This document shows, one piece after another, positions 47,957-57,274 of a stretch of DNA of 64,000 bases. Location: contig NC_059500.1 of assembly GCF_018139145.2 (NCBI RefSeq), positions 37,243,437 through 37,307,436 on the forward strand, in the 5' to 3' direction. This stretch comes from Gymnogyps californianus (taxonomy: Eukaryota > Chordata > Aves > Accipitriformes > Cathartidae). The number at the start of each line of letters is the position of its first letter. Position 1 is the first letter of the stretch. The notes under the pieces were generated by a model. That model was not told the DNA's origin. It did no database searches and worked only from the letters and a program-made list of their open reading frames with translations. Position numbers and translations under genes: made by a program.

Positions 47957-50900
47957 CTGCCTTTCTCTTTATCCCTGTGAATATCCAAATTCAAATTTAT
48001 CCCCCCAAAAGATAAAAAATTGAGATATGAAACATTTGTTTCTCATCAATGAGACCTTAAAGTTGTACAGTCTAAATATATCAATGGTTATTTTATTTTC
48101 TTTTTTTCAATGATTTAGTTTCACTTGACATTATTGATAATAGTATTTTAGAATCAGTGGTTTGTAGGTATGTTCTTTTATTTCACTTTTATAATCTTGA
48201 TGCTCGAGTTGACAAAACCTTTGAAATTTAAAAACCAAATGGATTTGGCTCTGCGTGATCACCATTATCCTGTATTGATTTTTGGGTTCATAGTTTTGCT
48301 TCATTAAGAAGAAATCCAGATAGTTTGTTGAGTAGAGTCTTTATTTCAGGTAAATACATCAAAGAAAAAGCTTAGACTTCTCTGATTCTGCCCTTAAACA
48401 TTATTCTTTGCAGGCCAAAAAATGGAGTGCTGGTTTGAGGGTAGGAGCTGAGAGGTAGGAATATGTGCAATTCAGTGGAAGTCTAGACTAACAAACAACC
48501 AAATAAGAAATGCAGGATTTGACCTCAGATGCAGAATAATCAACATGTGAAATACAGCTTGTGCTATTGTTTTCCTTACTGATGCAGACTGAAATTTTGA
48601 TTACCAGATGATGGTTGGGACAGAAAACTGGTATTTTTTTATATTAATTTAGGGCTTTTTCAGGCATCAGTTGATTCAGTTCTTAGCAGATTATTTTGCT
48701 TTTATTTAGAATGATGAGAACAACTCTGGATAAAAGGCGTAAGATACATAATGCATGTTTGTCTTGCATTGTCAATTTTGTTTTGCCCATTGTCAGTTGT
48801 ATTTGAAGTTAAATTACGTGTTTGATCATATTATTCATTGAAGCATGTTTGTTTTTTAATGTTTGTGGGTTAGCAATCTGTTATGTTGAAAACTGTTATT
48901 TGAATTTTTATATTACACGTTGAATTATGAGCTTTGTTCAGATGAAATAAAATTGACTAAATGCATATAAAACCCATATAAAACACAGTTGTTTATTTAT
49001 GAAGTCTTCTGAAGATTAATCCAGAACTAAAGACTTAATTTAAAGTATAATATATAATGGCAAAGGAATATATAAGGAAATAAATGACTCTAGATAGGTA
49101 AATACATGACAGAAGAAAGCATAGGCACAAGTTGTGTTTTGGGACTATATGCCATTACCCTATCATCCTTGTTTTGCATGGAGAAGAATTATCACTGGAT
49201 GACAAATAAATTTTTCTTGCTTACACCTACTGAAATTCTTATGCTTGGTCAGACTTGTGGCCCTCTGGTCTTATGCCATGTTTCATATCCTAGGTAAAAC
49301 AGAGTTTTCAAGAAATTCTAGTTGATCATCTGCAAAATTATTTATTCCACGTGAAGATCATGTGGAAACTAGTTTAAACCATGATGTAGGAAGCTAAACA
49401 TTTCATTTAATAGAGCTCCACTTTTCTTTTTTATCATTGTCTCTCTCTCTCTGTGTCTCCAATATTTACTTTGAAGCACTTTGCAATTTGCCAATATATG
49501 AGACAGGAAACCAAAGGATTTAGACTTATACTCCAAGACGGTATAGACAGTCTCTTAGATGCCTCACTAGTAGGTCTCTTCAGGTATTTAGGGTCAAAAT
49601 GATGTGGAAATTTTATGTCAAAAAATTATATTCAACCAGGCCAACCTGGGAAAATAGGGTTTTCTAAGTCCTTTTCGTAGAACCGAATGCATATACGAAG
49701 GCCTCTAAGCATCTCTCCCTTAGCCAGTTTCTGAGAATAGAAATTCTGATAATAGGTTATTTTCTGAGGAATGGTTTCATTTTCCTAAACTTATTGAGTC
49801 TAATACGGGTGGAGTGGGGTGAAATGTAATGGCTTGTGATATACAGGAGATTAAATAAAAAATTTTACAACATCACTTTCTGAATGTGATGTTTATGAAA
49901 CATTGTAACTCTGGAATATGCCTTTTTGTACCACTTCCATTAGTACCACTTGTGGGGAAGTTAGTGAACAAATTTTTTTGTGCACACATTCAAGAACTAA
50001 AAATAAAAGCTTAAGCAAGGAGCTTTTGTTGAGTGAAGTTAAGTAGGATGTTAATTGTTGAAGACTGTTGAGAGGCTAATGGAGCTTAATCTTCGAAGTA
50101 TTTGAGCGTTAAGGTATCATTTCAGCACTCAAACACACAAAAAAGGCATTCTAACTTATTTTAAGTAGGTAGAGCTAAACTTTGTCCTCATTTTACAGTA
50201 GCTCTGTGAATTTTTTTGCTGGAATACCTGGCATTGTTCTGGAGCTTCCAATGTGACTGAAATGCACAGAGACAGGAGGCTCTTGATTGATGATTCACAT
50301 CTAGCGGCACTCACTGATCTTAGCTTATGTCAGTGACGCCCTCCCAGGAATAAATTGGCCTTTACTAGGTGACTGAGAGGTAGCATACTTAGATGGATAT
50401 TTTGACGTTTTCTGTTTCAATGGCTAAGCAGAGCTCTGGTAAATTTCTGAATCTGAGAAACAATTCTCTTAACTCATGTGCCAGGTTACTATAACAACCT
50501 GAGTGTTGGTAAAAATAAGATTTTAATTTGCTCCGTTGTGTTTCAGTAACTAATTACTGAAATGTCATCTCCTATTTGATTATCCGAAATAATCTATTGT
50601 CATGAAATTACTATTCATGATCTGAAACTATTAATTTCTGCCTTTGCTTTTTATGCAAAGTGACTTTTTCCATTTTAAGCACTGTCTGCCTGTTATACAA
50701 TGGGATTCCCTGATGTGAGTGAGCTAAAGGTATGGCACTATAGATATTGTTTCAAAGTACATTCTTAGTAAATTGTTTTCTAAATGAATGACTTCCATGG
50801 GAAGCTATCCAACACTTAGCTAGTAGTCTGTCAGTAATCAGAAACAATAGAAGAGTATGTTGCAGGTTTAATATGTCGTTTATCTGCAGATAGCTTCTGT

Positions 50901-51205
50901 TGCGTCTGTAGCCTTTCAGTGTGAAAACACATTGACAGTTTCAGTATCTCATACTACTAAGAGCACGTTGACCACCAAAATAAATAAATAACAATTATAA
51001 TAATAAATATTAAAAAAGCTTTGAAATTCTTTCTATTCTCAACGTTTCATACAGCATTCAATAAATCTTAGTTTATCTTTTCACGGTGGCAACTAAGAAA
51101 TACAAAGACATCTACTTTTATCTCTTGAGAGACTGACTACTCTAGACCTCAGACTCCATGAGCACTTGAAGATGAATGCTTGGTAGTCTTGCCATATACT
51201 CATAT
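47957..51205. other. Unique AT-rich sequence, no gene supported
   Basis: No repeat family recognised beyond short TC (49,439-49,460) and AATA (50,980-51,013) runs. A 22-bp near-palindrome with a homeodomain-type core is at 50,541-50,562. The 63-codon frame at 49,106-49,297 is followed closely by GTAAAA but has no acceptor support. Confidence 0.55.
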
Positions 51206-51210
51206 ACATA

Positions 51211-51820
51211 TGTTGTCGTTTAACCCCAGCCAGCAACTAAGCACTATGCAGCCGCTCCCTAACTCCTCCCACCTCCCAGTGGGATGGGGAGGAGAATCGA
51301 AAAAAGTAAAACTCGTGGGTTGAGATAAGAACAGTTTAATAACTAAAGTAAAATAAAATACAATACTAACAATAATACAAATAATAAAATATAATAATAA
51401 TAATTGTAATGAAAAGGAATATAACAAAAAAAAAAAGGCAAAAAAAAAAAAAACCCAAGAAAAAAAAATGTGATGCACAATGTACTTGCTCACCACCTGC
51501 TGACCGATGCCCGAGCAGCAATCTGCCCCTCCCGGCCAACTCCCCCCCCCGTTTATATACTGAGCATGACGTTCTATGGTATGGAATATCCCTTTGGCTA
51601 GTTTGGGTCAGCTGTCCTGGCTGTGCTCCCTCCCAGCTTCTTGTGCACCTGCTTGCTGGCAGAGCATGGGAAAGTGAAAAATCCTTGGCTTAAGATAAGC
51701 ACTACTTAGCAACAACTAAAACATCAGTGTGTTATCAACATTATTCTCACACTAAATCCAAAACACACTGGATCAGCTACTAAGAAGAAAATTAACTCTA
51801 TCCCAGCCAAAACCAGCACA
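51211..51820 (-). mobile_element. 3' LTR of the provirus
   Basis: 610 bp. On the minus strand it starts TGTGCTGGTTTTGG, the same opening as the family-1 LTRs at 731 and 6,997, and ends AAACGACAACA. TATATAAAC (51,551-51,559, minus strand) is an intact TATA box. An ATTAAA signal in the minus strand lies near 51,330. The + strand A-runs at 51,427-51,469 expanded relative to the 5' LTR. The frame at 51,200-51,496 (minus) is LTR sequence. Confidence 0.92.
51551..51559 (-). promoter_or_regulatory. TATA box in the 3' LTR
   Basis: TATATAAAC on the minus strand, preceded by the family string TGCTCAG. The corresponding site in the 5' LTR is mutated. Confidence 0.55.
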
Positions 51821-52313
51821 ATATCCACCCCTTATTCTTATACCATTTATATCATGCCCAGATCCCACACTTTTCCTGTCTTTTAATATATACACACAGA
51901 TATCATTCCCGCAGTCTATGGGCTATCTCTATCAAATGTCTGTTGAGTTCATTCAGTCCATGACTTTGGGTTCCATCTGTCATAACAGTCTGTCTGGGCA
52001 GGATGGATGGTGCAAAGTCCGCTCCGTCGGCAGAATACAATCGGGCTTCCGTGTGGTGTGGCAGGCGGGTGACATTGGGCACAGCAGGAGGATGGTGTGT
52101 AGTGTGGATTGTTGCATGCTGAAGTCAGTCCTGGTTCCATCACTACTGCGCTCCGCTCGATTTCTCAAAGTTCATTCTTCATTAATGTAAGTGATTCTTA
52201 CTGTAATACCATTGATACAGCATATAGCATTTATAATAATGATGACATACAGTGGTAGGATTATATAGCAATCGATATAATATAATTTAATTATTGGCTA
52301 TTCTCACCTAAAA
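51821..52313 (-). other. Proviral 3' region without env, with polypurine-like tract
   Basis: About 490 bp between the integrase stop and the 3' LTR. On the minus strand, AAGAATAAGGGGTGG followed by ATAT abuts the LTR start and is the likely plus-strand primer tract. The rest is AT-rich next to integrase and GC-richer near 51,990-52,150. The frames there (up to 90 codons) do not resemble surface or transmembrane envelope proteins. The env gene is therefore absent, either lost or never present in this lineage. Confidence 0.65.
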
Positions 52314-52735
52314 TCAGATCCCCTTGGGCACACATCGAACTTCCCCATCCTCTCGCATCGCCCACCAAGTGCACCCAGTTCCTTGAGCAAAAGCAATCCC
52401 ATGAATGGGTTTGCCTTTGCCTGAGGCAGGAGTAACCCAGACTGTCTTCCCTAGCATATTTTTTATGTGCACTGCAGGAACTTTATCCCCTTCTACAGTA
52501 GGTAAAAGTTCTGATTGGGCAGGGCCAGCTCGATTGGTAGATCCCCTTGTGTTGAGTAACCAAGTGGCCTTTGCTAAATGTGTATCCCAATGTTTGAAGG
52601 TCCCACCACCCATTGTTCTCAATGTAGTCTTTAACAATCCATTGTATTGCTCAGTTTTCCCGGAGGCTGGGGCATGATAGGGGATGTGATACACCCACTC
52701 AAGGACATGCTCTTTGGCCCAGGTGTCTATGAGGT
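52314..52735 (-). pseudogene. pol: Integrase, catalytic core second part and C-terminal domain
   Basis: The other half of the interrupted integrase. The catalytic Glu is at 52,650-52,652 (G-K-T-E-Q-Y-N-G). Discounting the inserted LTR and one duplication copy, it lies 35 residues after the second Asp, as in DD35E enzymes. The C-terminal part includes K-N-M-L-G-K-T-V-W-V and a Trp pair (C-T-W-W), typical of the small beta-barrel DNA-binding domain. The frame ends at 52,314. Nothing resembling env follows. Confidence 0.85.
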
Positions 52736-53101
52736 TGCGAGGGACTGAAAGAGCTAGTGCCTGTCAATGTCTCAAACTTTGTAGCAAACTAAGGTACGGT
52801 CTGCATAGCAACTGGGGACTTCAGCAAGGAGTTGACTGGCATGGACACAGGGGGTGTGCCAGGGGGTGCGCAGTCCAGTGTTCTGGCAGACCTTGCATGG
52901 CAATGTGGCCAGGGGTCACACAAAGTTTAGTTGAGGAAGGGGCTTCCAGCTCCTTGGAAAGTCCCTAAGACCACCACCCCAATAAGCCGCACATGCTCAG
53001 TAGATAAAGAACCATCTGGAATACCACTGTATATGTTGAGAACTGTCTAGAATGAACCCATATAAGTCTTCAAGAGGTGTGACCGAGGGCGGAGATTAGA
53101 C

Positions 53102-53109
53102 TATAAAAG
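53102..53109 (+). promoter_or_regulatory. TATA box of LTR copy B
   Basis: TATAAAAG about 370 bp into the LTR, followed by a pyrimidine-rich tract. It supports the plus orientation. Confidence 0.55.
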
Positions 53110-53305
53110 ACACAATTGCAAAGAGCCAGATTGCGCGCCCATCGCTGGAGGATTGCCATGCTCGTCGTTGACGCTGCAGGATCCAAGGGTGGTGGCTATC
53201 TCTTTCCTTTTCCCCTCTTTTTCCTGTCTTTCCTCTCTTCTTATGAATGTTTTGCTATGAACCCATGCTGCCCACCGTTATGCCTTCCAGAGTTTGGATT
53301 GTTCA

Positions 53306-53311
53306 AATAAA
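53306..53311 (+). terminator. Polyadenylation signal of LTR copy B
   Basis: AATAAA about 100 bp before the 3' end, with a TGT/GT-rich stretch after it. Confidence 0.55.
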
Positions 53312-53411
53312 GCATTGAAAGCGATCGTTTGGTGTCGTTTCACCTTAATTTAGCCGAGGGGGATCCCTGAACCTCTACGACCCTCTGGCCTGTCCGCTCT
53401 GGATTGTAACA

Positions 53412-53761
53412 GAGGTTGTTTCGGAAATGAGTCCCGTTGTCTGACTCAATTCTTTCTGGGGTACCGTGTCGCCATAAGATTTGCTTCTTGAGGCCCAGGA
53501 TAGGATTCCAGGCAGTGGCATGGCGCACGGGATACGTTTCCAGCCATCCAGTGGTTGCTTTCACCATTGTAAGCACATGGCGCTTGCCTTGGCAGGTTTG
53601 TGGGAGTGTGATATAGTCAATTTGCCAGACCTCCCCATATTTATATTTCAGCTATCGTTCTCCATACCAAAAAGGCTTTATCCGCTTGGCTTGCTTGATT
53701 GCAGCGCATGTTTCACATTCAGGGATAACCTGGCGATAGTGTCCATGGTCAGGTCCACCCC
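53412..53761 (-). pseudogene. pol: Integrase, zinc-finger end and catalytic core first part
   Basis: Continues pol after a frameshift. It holds the Cys pair of the HHCC finger (53,706-53,717) and the start of the DDE core. The first catalytic Asp is at 53,616-53,618 (W-Q-I-D-Y-I) and the second is in E-S-D-N-G at about 53,439-53,441. The spacing of 58 residues suits a retroviral integrase. The core is cut just after the T-H-F-R-N-N segment by the LTR at 52,736-53,411. Codons past that point in the 78-codon frame at 53,340-53,576 read into the LTR. Confidence 0.85.
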
Positions 53762-54421
53762 TCAATCACGAGCCCATCTATATGTTGCATCTCTTCCTTG
53801 ACGGCCTGAGGTGTCATGGGCCCACCGAGCCATACATAATTCACCCTTATGTAGCCAATCCAGACCTACCTGAGCCACTTCAATCTTAGCAGCCTTGTCT
53901 ACCTGTTGGTCATTTTGATGTTCTTCAGTGGCACGACTCTTAGGTACCTGAGCATCTACGTGACGTACTTTCACAACCAGATTCTCTAGCCGGGCAGCAA
54001 TATCTTGCCACAATGCAGCAGCCCAGATGGGTTTACCTCTGCGTTGCCAGTTACTCCGCTTCCATTGCTGCAACCACCTCCACAGAGCATTTGCCACCAT
54101 CCATGAGTCAGTACAAAGTACCGGCCATTTTTCTCGTTCAGCAATGTCTAAAGCCAGCTGGATGGCTTTCACCTCTGCAAACTGACTTGATTCATCTTCT
54201 CCTTCCACAGTTTCTGCAACTTGTCGTATAGGACTCCATACAGCCGCCTTCCACCTCTGATGCTTTCCTACAATGAGACAGGACCCATCAGTGAACAGGG
54301 CATATTGCCTCTCATTTTCTGGCAGTTTATTATACAATGCAGCCTCTTCAGCACCTGTTACCTCCTCCTCTGGCAATATTCCAAAATCTTTGCCTTCTGG
54401 CCAGTCTGTGATCACTTCCAA
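53762..54421 (-). pseudogene. pol: RNase H domain and start of integrase
   Basis: An open frame of 219 codons. RNase H (degrades RNA in RNA-DNA hybrids during reverse transcription) occupies about residues 38-180. The four acidic catalytic positions are visible: D45 (F-T-D-G-S), E83 (F-A-E-V-K), D105 (C-T-D-S-W) and D175 (Q-V-D-K-A-A). His191 and His202 then start the zinc-binding domain of integrase. The frame stops at 53,762, and the matching C-E-T-C pair follows at 53,706-53,717 in another frame, so a small indel separates the halves of the zinc finger. The Met is internal to the original polyprotein, not a true start. Confidence 0.88.
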
Positions 54422-55167
54422 AATTCCTGGGCGACTGAGGTTACCTATTCAAACCTGTTGTGTGATCAGTGCAACTCACTTACTCCACGTAGCATCAGTT
54501 GCATGATGTGTACAAGGGACCTTCCCTTTGAACATCCAGCCCAGCACTGGCAGTTGGGGTGCTAACAGGAGCTGTGCTTCAGTACCAGCCACTTCTCAGG
54601 CAGCTCAAACTCCTTCATATGCTGCCAGTATCTCTTTTTCAGTTGGAGTATAGCAGGCCTTGGATCCTCAATATCCCCGACTCCAAAACCCTAGGGGTCA
54701 GCCTCAGGTCTCCCTGGGTGCTTTCTGTCAGAGACTCCAGGTAGGGCCATTCTCCCCGGCTGTGGTGTAGAGCACGTTTTTAACATCTTGTCCTGTCTGG
54801 ACTGGCCCAAGGGCTACTGCATGAACTATTTCCTGTTTAATTTGTTCAAAGGCTTTGTCATTCAGGGCCCCATTTGAAATCGTTCTTCTTCCGGGTCACT
54901 TGATAGAGAAGGCTTAAAATCAGACTGTAATTTGGAATATGCATTCTCCAAAAATCCACAACGCCTAAGAAAGCTTGTGTTTCCTGTTTACTAGTCGGTG
55001 GAGACATAGCTGCTATTTTGTTGATCACATCCATTGGAATGTGACGACATCCATCTTGCCATTTTATTCCTAAAAACTGAAATGTCCTGTGCAGGTCCCT
55101 TCACCTTACGTTGTTTTATGCTAAAACCATCTTTCAGAAGAATTTGGATTATATTCCAAATATATTC
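54422..55167 (-). pseudogene. pol: Reverse transcriptase remnant (thumb/connection)
   Basis: Begins abruptly at about 55,167, fused in phase to gag. The first segment (to 54,991) has the pattern that follows the catalytic box of retroviral reverse transcriptases: L-L-K-D-G-F-S-I, then a K-x-x-G-P-A-Q run. The Y-x-D-D box, fingers and palm are absent, so no polymerase activity is possible. Below 54,990 the frame shifts and contains stops, but the connection region stays recognisable, with T-P-T-E-K-E-I-L-A-A-Y near 54,620-54,660. It leads into RNase H without a gap. Confidence 0.8.
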
Positions 55168-56109
55168 CACGGGTCGTGTGCAGTGGACTTCATCTGGATC
55201 TGTGGGTAACTGCGCATCGTCCAGGTCGTAATAAACCATCTTCCGCATGGCTTATTCCCTCAGGTACTGGTTACCTTTCTCCATGGTAGTCCACTTGCTT
55301 GGATGACATACAACATCTTCCTTGAAGGGACACCTTGCCCTCACATCTGACAGAAATCACCTCCAGAGGCTGAGGGCTTGTGTCTTTTTTCAAAATGCTT
55401 TGTCAATGTCCCCTTTCCTAGAAAGGGATCCCAGCTGCTTGGCTTCCCTAGCCTCTAATTCCAGTCTACTGGCTCCGTTACCCCAGCATCGGAGCAGCCA
55501 GGTGATAATGTGCTCCCCTGGATGACGGCTGAAGTCTTTTTGCGTATCTCGCAGCTCACTCAGGGATAGGGATTGGGTGATTATCTCTGGTTCTGGCTCT
55601 TCCTCCTGTTCTCATGATGACCCTGGTTCACCTTCATCCTTCAATAAGCGAGCTGGTTTTTTTGAGTATTTCTTCTTCTGTACGGGGGTGACTGATACCG
55701 GCATGGCTTGGTTCTCTGGTTTAGCTGCAGTGCCTGTCGGCAGGGTTGGAGTGGCTGCAGTGCCTGTCATTTTGTTGCCAGATCCAGAGACCTTCTCTTC
55801 CCCTTGAGGGTACCGAATAGTGTTGAACAGGGCTCGGTAGGCATGGGCCAGGCCCCAGCACATTGCAGTGATTTGTGTCTCCCTGGAATTGTCGGGGTGA
55901 CAGCATACTGTTTCCAAATGTTCTACTAGTTTTTCAGGATTCTGCACTTGTTCAAGGGTGAAGTTCCAAAACATTGGAGGTGCCCACTGTCCTAGGCATT
56001 TGCCCATGCTATCGCACACACCCTGCCACACAGAACGCTCCAGCCTTGGGACAGATGTCTGGGTGATCCTCTTAAATAGTTGTTTAACCCTGAACAAGAC
56101 CTGACCCAC
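55168..56109 (-). pseudogene. gag: Retroviral gag remnant
   Basis: Structural polyprotein of the provirus, 5' part only. It starts at the ATG ending at 56,109; Met is followed by Gly (M-G-Q), as in matrix proteins that are N-myristoylated. The first 165 codons are open: a Trp- and Cys-containing globular N-terminus (W-A-P-P-M-F-W-N-F at about residues 42-50), then a Pro/Thr-rich linker and a basic K-K-K segment. The same frame then runs on to about 55,168 with four nonsense codons (55,612-55,614, 55,390-55,392, 55,357-55,359 and 55,252-55,254) and no frameshift. No major homology region or CCHC zinc knuckle is present, because a deletion removes the rest of gag. Assignment as gag rests on position after the leader and on family recognition. 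Confidence 0.8.
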
Positions 56110-56641
56110 ATTCAGGACATGCTAGTTCCTAGCAATAGGACCATGTTAGTTTCAACATTCCAAGGATATTCAAAATTTTCAAAATTCTCAAACGCTACTG
56201 TAATTAGCCAGGAGGAGGAGGGGAAGGTGAAGGAAGGTGTCTCCCCCATAGACTGGCTCTCAGAGCAGAAAAGGTAAAGGGTGCAATTATTAATAGTTTC
56301 CGCTAGATAGCTCCTGAAGTAGGAAGATAACAGCAATGCTGAGTACAAATACCGAATTAGTCCCATGACCGATAATTTTATCGTACCATAAACCAGTGTT
56401 ACATAGTACAGCAAAGCGAAAAACTTAATCAGCCTCACCTTTTGGGTGATAAGCAGCAGCACAGGGACTATATATGGCAAGTAAGGTGATACATAACACA
56501 ACTCTAAGAATGAGTGCCACAACTCTAAGAGCCAATAAATCAACATTGTGACCAGCGGCTATTAAACTGATATAATGAATGCTTATAATAAATCTGTTTT
56601 AACACACTCTGGTCAGATCTGTTGTTATCTCAACCTTTCGT
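56110..56641 (-). other. Proviral leader between primer site and gag
   Basis: About 530 bp. It would hold the packaging region and any splice donor, neither of which I can define by eye. A 144-codon minus-strand frame (56,112-56,546) lies here. It is very hydrophobic, is in a different phase from gag, and resembles no retroviral protein I know, so it is probably accidental. Confidence 0.5.
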
Positions 56642-56659
56642 GCCCCATGTTGGGCACCA
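56642..56659 (-). other. Primer-binding site, lysine tRNA type
   Basis: The minus strand reads TGGTGCCCAACATGGGGC, eight bases after the 5' LTR end. It matches the 18-nt site complementary to the 3' end of tRNA-Lys (1,2 type, as used by betaretroviruses) except at two positions. Both differences are C-to-T or G-to-A at CpG sites, the expected decay of methylated DNA. The site primes minus-strand DNA synthesis and fixes the orientation of the provirus. Confidence 0.8.
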
Positions 56660-56667
56660 AAAAGGAC

Positions 56668-57269
56668 TGTTGTGGTTTAACCCCAGCCAGCAACTAAGAA
56701 CCATGCAGCCACTCCCTGACTCCTCCTATCTCCCAGTGGCATGGGGAGGAGAAACGGAAAGAAGTAAAACTCATGGGCTGAGATAAGAACAGTTTAATAA
56801 CTAAAGTAAAATAAAATATAATACTAACAATAATAATAAAACATAATAATAATAATTGTAATGAAAAGGAATATAACAACAAAGAAAACCCCAACAACCA
56901 AACACCAAGGAAAAAACCTGTCATGCACAACGCACTTGCTCACCACCTGCTGACCAATGCCCGAGCAGCGATCCGCCCCTCTCGGCCAATGCCTCCCCCC
57001 CATTTGTATGCTGAGCATGACGTTCTATGGTATGGAATACCCCTTTGGCTAGTTTGGGTCAGCTGTCCTGGCTATGCTCCCTCCCAGCTTCTTGTACACC
57101 TGCTTGCTGGCAGAGCATGGGAAACTGAAAAATCCTTAACTTAAGATAAGCGCTACTTAGCAACAACTAAAACATTAGTGTGTTATCAACATTATTCTCA
57201 CACTAAATCCAAAACACTATATCGGCTGCTAAGAAGAAAATTAACTCTATCCCAGCTAAAACCAGGACA
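56668..57269 (-). mobile_element. 5' LTR of the provirus
   Basis: 602 bp. On the minus strand it starts TGTCCTGGTTTTAGC and ends AAACCACAACA. It aligns along its whole length with the 3' LTR at 51,211-51,820, differing by eye at roughly 6-7% of sites plus small indels. The TATA position (57,001-57,009) reads ATACAAATG on the minus strand and has lost the box seen in the 3' LTR, so promoter function is doubtful. It carries the A/T-rich R-U5 stretch (about 56,790-56,880). Confidence 0.92.
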
Positions 57270-57274
57270 ACATA

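Larger units (their letters stand above)
52736..53411 (+). mobile_element. Solo LTR, avian ERV, family 2 copy B, inserted in integrase
   Basis: A 676-bp LTR opposite in orientation to the provirus that contains it. It begins TGCGAGGGACTGAAAG and ends GGATTGTAACA. The perfect 5-bp duplication GAGGT (52,731-52,735 and 53,412-53,416) flanks it, and the integrase reading resumes on the far side, which fixes the boundaries. A TATAAAAG box is at 53,102-53,109 and AATAAA at 53,306-53,311. It is younger than the provirus. Its first 500 bp or so match copy A at 47,167, but its 3' third is different. Confidence 0.93.
51211..57269 (-). mobile_element. Defective endogenous retrovirus (provirus), nested by a younger LTR
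   Basis: A two-LTR provirus on the minus strand, 6,059 bp including a later 676-bp LTR insertion. The order 5' to 3' on its own strand is 5' LTR (57,269-56,668), primer-binding site, leader, gag, RT remnant, RNase H, integrase, short 3' non-coding region, polypurine-like tract and 3' LTR (51,820-51,211). The outer 5-bp duplication ACATA (51,206-51,210 and 57,270-57,274) is perfect. Protease, the polymerase active site and env are not found. Several stops and frameshifts make it replication-defective. The lysine-type primer site and gene layout suggest a betaretrovirus-like (class II) lineage; that is inference. Confidence 0.93.

Noticed and set aside
51409..51693. 94-codon plus frame with a Lys-rich start, and its analogue at 56,923-57,144
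   Set aside because: Antisense reading of the proviral LTRs; the Lys run is the A-rich tract.
53116..53310. 64-codon plus frame starting near the LTR B TATA box
   Set aside because: It is LTR sequence between promoter and poly(A) signal, without similarity to any protein I know.
56112..56546. 144-codon hydrophobic frame in the proviral leader as an accessory protein
   Set aside because: Different phase from gag, no resemblance to known retroviral accessory proteins, and composition follows the AT-rich DNA.
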